In this document: positions 1 to 7,642 of the stretch, one piece after another | Numbering within the stretch: position 1 is the stretch's first letter | How the letters are laid out: each line of letters opens with the position of its first letter | Origin: Bacteroidota bacterium | GTDB taxonomy: Bacteria; Bacteroidota; Bacteroidia; Chitinophagales; Chitinophagaceae | Length of the DNA stretch: 20,353 nt | Direction: 5' to 3' | Assembly: GCA_023391015.1 (NCBI GenBank) | Contig: JAEWBT010000125.1 | Location: 1-20,353 of the forward strand | Made by a program: the position numbers and the translations under genes | Notes under the pieces: model-generated | Told to the model about the DNA's origin: nothing | What the model saw: the letters and a program-made list of their open reading frames with translations, nothing else | The model's database searches: none

Positions 1-3000
1 GACAACAATAACGCGTACAGCCCGATCCGGGTAACGCCCAACGGCAACTACGGCGGTGCGCCCCGGCTGGAGTTTGCGGTTTCAGCCAACACATTTACGC
101 CGGAACTGAGCCCTACCGAAAACCCGGTTTTCCAAAGCAATCTGATTGATTTCGGTGCGGCGTTTACACAGCTGAAAAGCTATTCTACCAATATTGCAAC
201 CAACACGAACAACGTAACGCTTTATACGTCTTCCAACCTCACGACGGCTTATCCGGGCAATGTGGTTCCGGCCAACAGTCAGGTGTATATCAGCTTGGCC
301 AACGGCGTAAACGTGCTGAACCTGACGGGTGCGAATCTGAACAATTTCCAGAGCATTACCTTCCAGGGCGGTGCGCCCAGCGCAACCAAAATTCTGCTGG
401 TGAATGTGGATGCTCCCGGAACGTTCAACTGGAACGTAACCAACTCGGCCGGCACCGGCGCTTCTGATGGCCAATATGTGTTGTATAACTTTCCGGCGAC
501 TACGCAGCTGAACATTGTGGGCAGCAGCGCCGTGCTGGGAACTGTTTTCGCGCCTTTTGCGGATATTGATAAAACCGTGAATCAGGGCAATATCGACGGG
601 CAGATTATCGGTCAGTCTTACAAGCACAACGGCGGAGAAGACCACCCGCAGTATTTCACTTCGCCTCTGCCCAACATGAACGGCGCGGCGACTGTGGCAG
701 GCTTTAGTGTGAATGCCAATGCGCAGTGTTTTTCCGGAAATTCTTTTGTTTTCACCAACACTTCTACCGGAACAGCCCCTCTGACGTATCAGTGGAACTT
801 TGGCGACGGAACTACTTCCACTACGGCTAATCCAACCAAAACCTACACCACTGCCGGTACTTATACCGTGAAACTGGTGGTGACCGGCAATGGCGGTGCT
901 AAAGACAGCACGACGAAAACCGTAACCGTGAACCCGCAGCCTGCTGCCGGTTTTGCGGTGAACACTGCCAGCCAGCCCCTTTCCGGAAACAGCTTCAATT
1001 TTACCCCGGCCAACAACGCTGCGGGTAACAGCTATAGCTGGGATCTGGGTGATGGAACGACTTCTACAGCGGCTTCTATTTCCGGAAAATCCTACGCCGC
1101 TGCCGGCACTTATACCGTGAAATTGGTGATTACCTCGGCACACGGTTGTAAAGACAGCACCACACAGACGGTAACCGTTACCCCGAATCCGGCGAGCACT
1201 TCGTTTACAATCAATCAACCGGCGCAATGCCTTACCGGAAACAGTTTTGTATTTAGCAGCACGGCCACTGGTTCAGCCCCGTTGAGTTACCAGTGGAGCT
1301 TCGGCGATGGAACTACGGCAACTGCTGCGAACCCTACCAAAGTGTATTCGGTTGCTGGCACCTATTCTGTGAAGCTGGTAGTAACTGACAATAACAACAG
1401 CAAAGACAGCGCCACCCAATCGGTAACCGTTTATCCGGCAGCGACCGCAGGCTTTACCGTTAATAACAGCACCCAACCGCTGACCGGCAACAATTTTGAC
1501 TTCACTACAACGGCTCCGGTTTCCGGAAACACTTACTTCTGGGACCTGGGGGATGGTACTACTGCCACAACAACAGACGTAACCGGAAAGTCTTACAGCG
1601 CACAGGGCACTTACACCATCAAGCAAATTGTGACCACCGCCAACGGTTGTAAAGACAGCGCCACACAAACCGTAACCGTGCAACCGACACCTACGCAAGC
1701 GTCCTTTACAATCGATGATCCAGCGCAGTGTGTTACCGGCAATCTGTTCCATTTCACCAATACCACCACCGGTTCCGGCCCGATTGCCCTCCACTGGGAA
1801 TTTGGCGATGGCGCTTTTGTGGATAATGTTTCGCAAGCTTATCATACCTATGCCGCAGCGGGCGTTTATACCGTAACCCTGACCGGCACCGGCCCTGGCG
1901 GCACCAACAGTGTTTCCATGCAGGTAACGGTTTATCCGGCGGCAACAGCGGGCTTCACCACAACGCCCGACACCGCACAGGCAGTTACCGGAAATGCGTT
2001 TACATTCACCACTATCAGCCAGCAGCCTTCCTATCAATACAGCTGGGACTTTGGGGATGGCACAACCGATATTACGGCCGTGGCAACCCACAGCTACGCA
2101 GCTGCCGGGCCGTTCACCGTTCGTCAGATTGTAACCAACGGCAATGGCTGTAAAGACACCGCTTACCAGCAAATTCTGGTGCTGAGCGACAGCACAGGTT
2201 CCGGAAATAACGGGGGTCTGGAAAGCGAAGGACTGGGTGGATTGGTGACCCGCCGCAATTACAACCGCCTCAAGTATGACTTAAACAAAACCTTCAATAC
2301 CAAAGAAGCCCCTGTTTTTGAAGCCCTTGATATGGCGGTTGCCGCCAAAGGAACCGCCGTTGTGCAGGAACTGCCCGATATGATGCCGGCCAACCTGCGC
2401 TCCGGTGACGTCCCCCGGATTTCGACTCCGGCAGACCTGCCCGCGCTCACGATTGCCCAGGAAGCCTTGTCGGTGGATTATACCCGCAGCAATGTTACCA
2501 AAGCATCGGTGCTGGGGATTAAAACCATCAACCGTGCCTACAACCACACCAAGTCTATCTGCGACCGCTTTAAAGGTGGAACCATCCTGAACATTGTTCC
2601 AACCACCATCAACGGTGTTCCTTTCTCCCGCTATGCCATTCGCCAGGCCAACGGCTTGGTAGAGTATGCCATCGCTTTTGCTGCGGGTAAAAAACCGGGC
2701 GACAACGCTTATCGGCTGCAAACCGGCTGGGTCATTTCCCGCTATGCCAAGGATGATACGGTGTATAACTTCCAGGTTTGGGCGGCTTCTCCGGCCGACG
2801 CCAACAAGCTTGCCGGCGATATCCTGGACAAACTAAGCGCCGTGCGTCCGCTCACCGTGGTGCCTTCTGCCGACAATATGCCGGCGGCCTACATCACCCG
2901 GGGGGTTCGCCATAAAGACACCCTGCTGCTGACCCTGCGCAACACCACGGGCATTCAGGACGGCAAGGTGGAATTCACCGAGCGTACCAACGAAGTGGCC

Positions 3001-3900
3001 GGTCAGCAGGCCCGCACCCTGCCTGTAACTTACAAAGCCAATGGCGATGCCGTGGTTGCCGTTCCGATTGGTGATGGTTATGAGTATGAAGGATTGCTTT
3101 ACCTCGGCGATTCGCTGGTGGATCAGGTGTATTTGGCAGACGGCAACTGGGGACTGGATTTTGACAAAGAATACACGTCTATCCAAACCTATGAGCCGGC
3201 CAATAACCCCGCCCGCGTGTATGCCGACGACGAACTGCCGGTGTATCGCAGCGTAAACCTGAAGGCCAGTAGCAGCGATTACATTACCCTTTATAAATCC
3301 TTGCTGCCCGGCACTGAGCCGCTCGACCTGACGGCCTACAAAACCCTGAAATTCCGGGCAGCTGGTACTGGCAAAATGGAGATCCGCCTTACCCGCGACT
3401 CTATTACCGCCTGGAAAGCGCAGTACAAAACCATCGTTACGCTGGTAGAAAACGGTAAAGACTATGAAATTTCTTTTGAGGATTTCGTATCCGACAAAAT
3501 CGGTCAACCCTTAAATCCGAAGGACGTAAAAACACTGGATTTCACGCTTTCGGCCAGCGGCAAGACGCAATACCTGAAACTTGCTGTAGAAAATGTTTCG
3601 TTCTCTAAAAAGGCAGTAAACAGCCTCCTCGCGCTGAAATCCAAAGCACTGGCCGTTTCGCCCAACCCGGCAAAAGGTCCGTTCAACGTAACCTTCGCTT
3701 CGGAGGCTGCGCGCACTCTTCAACTTTCGGTAAGCGATATCGCAGGCCGCGTGCTGCACACTCAAACCGTACAGGCTGCCGTAGGTACCAACACCGTTGT
3801 GGTGGACCTGAAAGGCGATTTGCCAACCGGCACCGTGGTGATGGTTTCGCTGCGCAGCGATGACGCCAAGTACGAATCGGTAAAGGTTACGACCCACTAA
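1..3900 (+). CDS. Secreted PKD-repeat surface protein with T9SS sorting domain (5' end missing)
   Basis: The reading frame is open from the first base, so the true start lies before the window; 1299 residues are visible. Nucleotides 1 to about 680 resemble the end of a 'choice-of-anchor A' domain, with the typical GTVFAPFADI then GNIDGQIIGQS pattern. Six PKD domains follow (about 700-2180), each with a W-x-F/L-GDG core, for example WNFGDGTT and WDLGDGTT. About 2220-3230 is a region I do not recognise. About 3238-3606 looks like a beta-sandwich, carbohydrate-binding or CIA30-like module. The last ~85 residues match a type A T9SS C-terminal domain (SPNPAKGPFNVTF, DIAGRVL, DLKGDLPTG). Family knowledge says such proteins are exported by the Por system and attached to or released from the cell surface. 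Adhesion or polymer binding is inferred; no catalytic residues were seen. Confidence 0.9.
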   Translation, partial: DNNNAYSPIRVTPNGNYGGAPRLEFAVSANTFTPELSPTENPVFQSNLIDFGAAFTQLKSYSTNIATNTNNVTLYTSSNLTTAYPGNVVPANSQVYISLANGVNVLNLTGANLNNFQSITFQGGAPSATKILLVNVDAPGTFNWNVTNSAGTGASDGQYVLYNFPATTQLNIVGSSAVLGTVFAPFADIDKTVNQGNIDGQIIGQSYKHNGGEDHPQYFTSPLPNMNGAATVAGFSVNANAQCFSGNSFVFTNTSTGTAPLTYQWNFGDGTTSTTANPTKTYTTAGTYTVKLVVTGNGGAKDSTTKTVTVNPQPAAGFAVNTASQPLSGNSFNFTPANNAAGNSYSWDLGDGTTSTAASISGKSYAAAGTYTVKLVITSAHGCKDSTTQTVTVTPNPASTSFTINQPAQCLTGNSFVFSSTATGSAPLSYQWSFGDGTTATAANPTKVYSVAGTYSVKLVVTDNNNSKDSATQSVTVYPAATAGFTVNNSTQPLTGNNFDFTTTAPVSGNTYFWDLGDGTTATTTDVTGKSYSAQGTYTIKQIVTTANGCKDSATQTVTVQPTPTQASFTIDDPAQCVTGNLFHFTNTTTGSGPIALHWEFGDGAFVDNVSQAYHTYAAAGVYTVTLTGTGPGGTNSVSMQVTVYPAATAGFTTTPDTAQAVTGNAFTFTTISQQPSYQYSWDFGDGTTDITAVATHSYAAAGPFTVRQIVTNGNGCKDTAYQQILVLSDSTGSGNNGGLESEGLGGLVTRRNYNRLKYDLNKTFNTKEAPVFEALDMAVAAKGTAVVQELPDMMPANLRSGDVPRISTPADLPALTIAQEALSVDYTRSNVTKASVLGIKTINRAYNHTKSICDRFKGGTILNIVPTTINGVPFSRYAIRQANGLVEYAIAFAAGKKPGDNAYRLQTGWVISRYAKDDTVYNFQVWAASPADANKLAGDILDKLSAVRPLTVVPSADNMPAAYITRGVRHKDTLLLTLRNTTGIQDGKVEFTERTNEVAGQQARTLPVTYKANGDAVVAVPIGDGYEYEGLLYLGDSLVDQVYLADGNWGLDFDKEYTSIQTYEPANNPARVYADDELPVYRSVNLKASSSDYITLYKSLLPGTEPLDLTAYKTLKFRAAGTGKMEIRLTRDSITAWKAQYKTIVTLVENGKDYEISFEDFVSDKIGQPLNPKDVKTLDFTLSASGKTQYLKLAVENVSFSKKAVNSLLALKSKALAVSPNPAKGPFNVTFASEAARTLQLSVSDIAGRVLHTQTVQAAVGTNTVVVDLKGDLPTGTVVMVSLRSDDAKYESVKVTTH
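721..2181 (+). repeat. Two-domain PKD unit repeated three times (A-B-A-B-A-B)
   Basis: The six PKD domains fall into two alternating types. Domains 1, 3 and 5 share an Ala-Gln-Cys opening, and the Ala codons of that triplet lie at 721, 1222 and 1723, a period of exactly 501 nt (167 residues). Domains 2, 4 and 6 instead have a Gln-Pro or Gln-Ala opening, a Y-x-W-D-L/F-GDGTT core and a final GCKD. The pattern implies growth by duplicating a two-domain block. Domains 5 and 6 have diverged most. Confidence 0.85.
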
Positions 3901-3918
3901 TCACACCCTTTACAGCAC

Positions 3919-3955
3919 CCCAAAAAGCCGGAAATTTCCGGCTTTTTGGGTTTTT
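3919..3955 (+). terminator. Rho-independent terminator, perfect 32-bp palindrome
   Basis: Bases 3919-3950 form a perfect inverted repeat centred between 3934 and 3935, with core GCCGGAAATTTCCGGC, followed directly by TTTTT. It starts 19 bp after the stop codon of the PKD protein. The palindrome has no separate spacer, so AAATTT would form the loop. Being symmetric with A and T flanks, it could also stop transcription from the other strand. Confidence 0.9.
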
Positions 3956-4133
3956 AAAAGGCCCGCCGAGGCCTGCATTCCGGAAAGCTCACCGCTTGGA
4001 ATATACGCCAAAAGCAGTGCTTCTTTTTTTCATTTTCCGGTACTACTTTCGATTCTCCAACACGCGGGTCCGGCAGGCAGCAGTGCCCCGCATTTGGAGC
4101 TTTCTGCTTTCTTTTCTCCCATTTTCTTTCTTT

Positions 4134-5807
4134 ATGACTCCCAATCTCCGCAACAATCTGGGCACTTCGCGGCGGCCAAAGCCCGACCTTGGCAATCTGG
4201 TTTTTGGGCGCATCACGCCGCAGGCGCGGGAGATTGAAGAAGCCGTCTTGGGAGCCGTGATGTTGGAAAAAGACAAGCTGGCGCAGGTACTGGAAATCAT
4301 TCAAAGCCCGGATTGTTTTTACGAAACGGCCCACCAGAAAATCTACGCTTCGGTGCGTCGGCTGTTTGATTCCAGCATGCCGGTGGATTTGCTCACCGTT
4401 ACCGAAGACCTGCGCAAGGCCGGCGATCTGGAGCTGATTGGCGGCGCCTATTACCTCACCCGCCTCACGATGAACGTGGTATCCTCCGCCCACGTGGAAG
4501 CCCACGCGCGGATTGTAATGGAGAAATACGTGATGCGGGAACTCATCCGCATTTCCGGCGACATTATCGGCGATGCCTACAACGAAGGCTCCGACGTTTT
4601 TGACCTGCTCGACAAAGCCGAAAGCAGCCTCTACGAAATCACCGACAAGCACCTGCGGAAAAACTTTAAAAGCCTGCCCGATGTTTTGGTGGAAACGGTG
4701 GCCGAAATTGAGTTTGCCAAAAACAACCAGTCGGACGTAACCGGTGTTCCCACCGGCTTTATGGCCCTCGACCGGCTCACGGCAGGTTGGCAGAAAAACG
4801 CACTCATCATCGTGGCGGCTCGTCCGGCGGTGGGTAAAACAGCCTTCTGCCTTAACCTCGCCATGAATGCGGCGCTCAACTCCGACAAGCCCTACCCCGT
4901 TGCGTTTTTCTCTTTGGAGATGGGCGCGGGCGAGCTGGTAAAAAGGATGCTGGCTGCGCAAACGGAGGTGAGTATGGACGCCATCACCAAAGGCCGGATG
5001 CAGGAGCATGAGTTTGTGCAGATGACCCAGCGCATGACGCACCTCTCGGCAGCGCCGATCTTTCTGGACGATCAGGCGGCACTCAACATCTTTGAGCTGC
5101 GTGCCAAAGCCCGCCGCCTCAAGCAGCGCCACGATATCCAGATGATTATCATCGACTACCTGCAACTGATGCAGGCCGACATCAACAAAGGCGGCAACCG
5201 CGAGCAGGAAATCTCTAAAATCTCCCGCGACCTTAAATCGCTGGCCAAAGAACTGGAAATCCCCATTATCGCTCTTTCGCAGTTGAACCGGGGTGTGGAA
5301 AGCCGGAAAGAAAGCAAAGTGCCGCAACTGAGCGACCTCCGGGAATCGGGCGCGATTGAACAGGATGCCGATATGGTTATGTTCCTCTACCGCCCGGAAT
5401 ACTATGGTATCAACAACGACGAGATGGGTCAGGCCATTGAAGGCGAAACCCACATCCACATTGCCAAAAACCGGAGCGGCCAGACCGACACCGTGAAGGT
5501 GCGCTTTATCAAAGAATACCAGAAATTCGTGGACCTCGACGACGGAACCGGTTTTTACTCCGGCAGCATGCCCGGCGGCAACCCGTTTGCCGGAATGCGG
5601 GGCGGCCCCACAGACGGCAGCGGCTTTGAAGGCTCCAGCCTCCACATTCAGCCTGGGGCGCAGACTTTTAAGTCGCGCGGCAACGATTATAATTTCGACG
5701 ACGAAGACGACATGGGCGGCGGAGGCGGCACTTTTCCGGGCTCACCCTTCGGCGGGTTCCGGCCACGGGGCGGCGGCAGCGGCAGCTCCGACGATACGCC
5801 GTTCTAA
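4134..5807 (+). CDS. dnaB: Replicative DNA helicase DnaB
   Basis: This is the hexameric helicase that unwinds DNA at the replication fork and recruits primase; 557 residues. The N-terminal domain (about 30-135) starts at the family pattern QAREIEEAVLGAVMLEKDKL. The RecA-like domain has Walker A RPAVGKT (Lys235), Walker B IIIDYLQLM (Asp341), then SQLNRGVESR and LRESGAIEQDAD, all textbook DnaB. The frame stays open upstream to 3996, but those 46 residues are hydrophobic and unlike the family, so the ATG at 4134 is chosen. No Shine-Dalgarno is visible. The last ~85 residues are a Gly/Pro-rich, probably disordered tail ending DDTPF, close to the acidic tip of SSB. A weak TACTTTCG box at 4044-4051 may be its promoter. 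No clear terminator follows. Confidence 0.96.
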   Translation: MTPNLRNNLGTSRRPKPDLGNLVFGRITPQAREIEEAVLGAVMLEKDKLAQVLEIIQSPDCFYETAHQKIYASVRRLFDSSMPVDLLTVTEDLRKAGDLELIGGAYYLTRLTMNVVSSAHVEAHARIVMEKYVMRELIRISGDIIGDAYNEGSDVFDLLDKAESSLYEITDKHLRKNFKSLPDVLVETVAEIEFAKNNQSDVTGVPTGFMALDRLTAGWQKNALIIVAARPAVGKTAFCLNLAMNAALNSDKPYPVAFFSLEMGAGELVKRMLAAQTEVSMDAITKGRMQEHEFVQMTQRMTHLSAAPIFLDDQAALNIFELRAKARRLKQRHDIQMIIIDYLQLMQADINKGGNREQEISKISRDLKSLAKELEIPIIALSQLNRGVESRKESKVPQLSDLRESGAIEQDADMVMFLYRPEYYGINNDEMGQAIEGETHIHIAKNRSGQTDTVKVRFIKEYQKFVDLDDGTGFYSGSMPGGNPFAGMRGGPTDGSGFEGSSLHIQPGAQTFKSRGNDYNFDDEDDMGGGGGTFPGSPFGGFRPRGGGSGSSDDTPF

Positions 5808-5874
5808 AAAACCTTCTATTTTCCGGAAATCGCCTCCCTGGATTTGGTACCAAGAGTCTCCGGCAAAAAAGTAA

Positions 5875-5905
5875 TTTCCGGAAAATGATCTTTCTTTTCC
5901 GGAAA
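5875..5905. promoter_or_regulatory. Paired TTTCCGGAAA palindromes upstream of the cysteine desulfurase
   Basis: Two exact copies of the 10-bp palindrome start at 5875 and 5896, 21 bp apart or about two helical turns. A third copy lies at 5820-5829. They sit about 40 bp upstream of the probable -7 box of the next gene. The spacing would suit a dimeric DNA-binding protein, but the same word is scattered across the window, so an operator role is only a possibility. Confidence 0.3.
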
Positions 5906-5946
5906 ATGGCATGCCTTTCAAGAGCACAGAAACCCGGCGTGCAGCT

Positions 5947-5954
5947 TAATTTTG
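5947..5954 (+). promoter_or_regulatory. Bacteroidota -7 box for the cysteine desulfurase
   Basis: TAATTTTG is an exact match to TAnnTTTG, 30 nt before the ATG at 5985. No convincing -33 TTTG is seen at the usual distance. The predicted transcript would carry a leader of about 25 nt that includes an A-rich tract. Confidence 0.5.
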
Positions 5955-5984
5955 TACCCTAAAAAAAAATTAGTTTTAGGGGTT

Positions 5985-7118
5985 ATGACACGGATTTACT
6001 TTGACAACGCGGCCACCACCGCCCTGGACCCGGAAGTTTTAGAAGCCATGCTGCCGTATCTGACGGAGCGGTTTGGCAATCCATCCTCCGTTTATTCCTA
6101 TGGACGGGAAGCCAAAATGGGCATCGAAGCGGCCCGCAAAAGCGTTGCAAAGTTGCTGGGCTGCAAGCCCGGCGAAATCTTTTTTACCTCCGGCGGCACC
6201 GAAAGCTCCAACACGGCCATTCTCGCCGCCGTGCGCGACCTGGGCTGCAAGCGCATCATCACCTCCCCTATCGAGCATCACGCCACTCTCCACGCCACCG
6301 AAGCCATTGCCAAAGAGCGCGGCCTGCCGCTGGAGCTGGTCCGGGTCTTGCCGGATGGCCATCTGGATGTAGCCCATTTGGAAAGCCTGTTAGCCGCTTC
6401 AGAAGACAAAGCGCTGGTCTCGCTGATGCACGCCAACAACGAGATTGGCAACCTGCTCCCGGTGGAAAAAGTAAGCGCGCTTTGCGAGCAATACGGTGCC
6501 ATTTTCCACTGCGACATGGTACAAACCATCGGTCACTACCCCATCGATTTCAGCCGGGTGAAAGTGCATTTTGCCTCCGGTGCCGGTCATAAATTCCACG
6601 GGCCGAAAGGAATCGGATTGCTGTATGTCAACGAAAACGTGCAGGTAAAGCCGCTGCTGCAAGGCGGCTCGCAGGAACGTAACATGCGTGCCGGAACCGA
6701 AAACCTGTATGGAATTGTGGGCTTCGCAAAGGCCTTGGAGCTGGCGATGGCGCGTTATGAAGAAGATTCCCGGAAAATCGCTGACCTGCGGGATTATCTC
6801 TGTCAGAAACTAACCGCTGAAATTCCCCAAATCCGCTGTAATGGTGGGCAGGGCGACGACCGCCTCTACACTGTTTTGAACGTTTCTTTTCCTAAAACCG
6901 CCAAGTCGGAAATGCTGCTTTTTGCGCTCGACATGGCCGGCATTTGCGTCAGCGGCGGTTCGGCGTGTAGCAGCGGCGCGTCATCAGTCAGCCACGTTAT
7001 TCAGGCGCTCCACAACGGACAGTCTGCCGAAATGGTTCCCGTACGGTTTTCTTTTTGTCGCCACAATACCCGCGAGGAAATTGATGCGGTGGTGGAAAAA
7101 TTGAAAGCGCTGCTTTAG
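5985..7118 (+). CDS. Cysteine desulfurase (NifS/IscS-like, class V aminotransferase fold)
   Basis: This PLP enzyme takes sulfur from cysteine to give alanine and an enzyme persulfide, used for Fe-S clusters or tRNA thiolation; 377 residues. Visible family marks are TSGGTESSN (69-76), the SPIEHHA histidine (98), the HANNEIGN loop, Asp177 and Gln180 in HCDMVQT, the PLP lysine Lys203 in GHKFHGPKG, RAGTEN, and the sulfur-accepting Cys328 in GGSACSSG. The cysteine loop is of the group I (IscS/NifS) type, not the SufS type. The frame extends back to a TTG at 5952, but that overlaps the -7 box, and the ATG at 5985 begins the conserved MTRIYFDNAATT. No scaffold or suf genes lie nearby, so the sulfur recipient cannot be told; tRNA modification or general Fe-S supply are both possible. 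Confidence 0.93.
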   Translation: MTRIYFDNAATTALDPEVLEAMLPYLTERFGNPSSVYSYGREAKMGIEAARKSVAKLLGCKPGEIFFTSGGTESSNTAILAAVRDLGCKRIITSPIEHHATLHATEAIAKERGLPLELVRVLPDGHLDVAHLESLLAASEDKALVSLMHANNEIGNLLPVEKVSALCEQYGAIFHCDMVQTIGHYPIDFSRVKVHFASGAGHKFHGPKGIGLLYVNENVQVKPLLQGGSQERNMRAGTENLYGIVGFAKALELAMARYEEDSRKIADLRDYLCQKLTAEIPQIRCNGGQGDDRLYTVLNVSFPKTAKSEMLLFALDMAGICVSGGSACSSGASSVSHVIQALHNGQSAEMVPVRFSFCRHNTREEIDAVVEKLKALL

Positions 7119-7160
7119 AGGTAGAAGGCATCAAGATAAAAGCGCATATAGAAAAGAAAT

Positions 7161-7187
7161 TCCGTAGGGACGAATGCCATTCGCCTA
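7161..7187. repeat. Short palindromic repeat, REP-like
   Basis: The stretch contains CGAATGCCATTCG (7171-7183), a 5-bp inverted repeat around GCC, flanked by GTAGGGA and CCTA. It resembles the GGCGAATGCCATTCGCC class of dispersed palindromes that I recall from other bacterial genomes. Only one copy is in this window, so its repetitive nature cannot be shown here. Confidence 0.4.
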
Positions 7188-7234
7188 TGAATACAGCAGC
7201 TTGGTGAGCGTGGTTCTAGAATAAAAAATTATTT

Positions 7235-7272
7235 AAAGAAGGCCTTGGAGCGGTTGCTTCAAGGCCTTCTTT
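7235..7272. terminator. Bidirectional terminator between convergent genes
   Basis: A 13-bp perfect stem (7235-7247 with 7260-7272) extends inward by three pairs and a G-T to a 4-nt GGTT loop. It lies between the cysteine desulfurase (+) and the small membrane protein (minus). The right arm ends in TTT and the left side is preceded by an A/T-rich tract, so it can work on both strands. Confidence 0.85.
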
Positions 7273-7291
7273 GTGCGCTGATTTCCGGAAA

Positions 7292-7615
7292 TTAACCTTC
7301 TTCAGAATCTTCTTCTCTTCTAATGGGTTTATCCGGATAGCGGGTCAACCGGTAGCGTACCAGCAAGGCCCCACCCACGCCAAACATCGCCAGCAGCAAA
7401 ACTTTAATCGTATCCCGCTGAAAGCTTTCCATATAGGTGCGCAAATCATCGATATTTTCCGGTGTGAGCGCGCCTTTGTAGGTAAAAAACACATACAGCG
7501 TACTCATTAAAACATAGGCAACGATAAAAGCGACCAGTGTAATAATTCCCCAGACAAACGGATTTTTGCCCTTCCGGGCGGCCAGGCCCGAATTGGTAAA
7601 AACCAGTAAAAACAT
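7292..7615 (-). CDS. Small membrane protein of unknown function
   Basis: I do not recognise a named family. The 107-residue product has two hydrophobic segments near the N terminus (about 1-10 and 19-43) and a third near the middle (about 70-85). A short loop rich in Arg, Lys and Gly (ARKGKNP) separates the first two, and the tail is charged and ends REEDSEEG. A charged stretch, probably soluble, lies between the second and third segments. The ATG at 7615 is preferred; a TTG at 7630 would add five residues. It starts 27 nt after the stop of the DegT-family gene on the same strand, so the two are probably co-transcribed. It ends next to a TTTCCGGAAA palindrome and the shared terminator. Confidence 0.65.
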   Translation of the reverse strand: MFLLVFTNSGLAARKGKNPFVWGIITLVAFIVAYVLMSTLYVFFTYKGALTPENIDDLRTYMESFQRDTIKVLLLAMFGVGGALLVRYRLTRYPDKPIRREEDSEEG

Positions 7616-7642
7616 TAAAAGTAGATCCAAGGAAGAAGACGC

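Noticed and set aside
82..2172. Two long minus-strand open frames (82-1227 and 1273-2172)
   Set aside because: They mirror the repetitive PKD region and read as Arg/Gly/Ser-rich shadows of the repeats.
3996..4133. An N-terminal extension of DnaB from 3996
   Set aside because: The extra 46 residues are hydrophobic and unlike any DnaB N terminus; the family match begins after the ATG at 4134.
3954..5645. A 563-codon open frame on the minus strand
   Set aside because: It is antisense to most of dnaB, has low-complexity His/Val/Phe-rich sequence and no family motifs, while the + strand encodes a clear DnaB.
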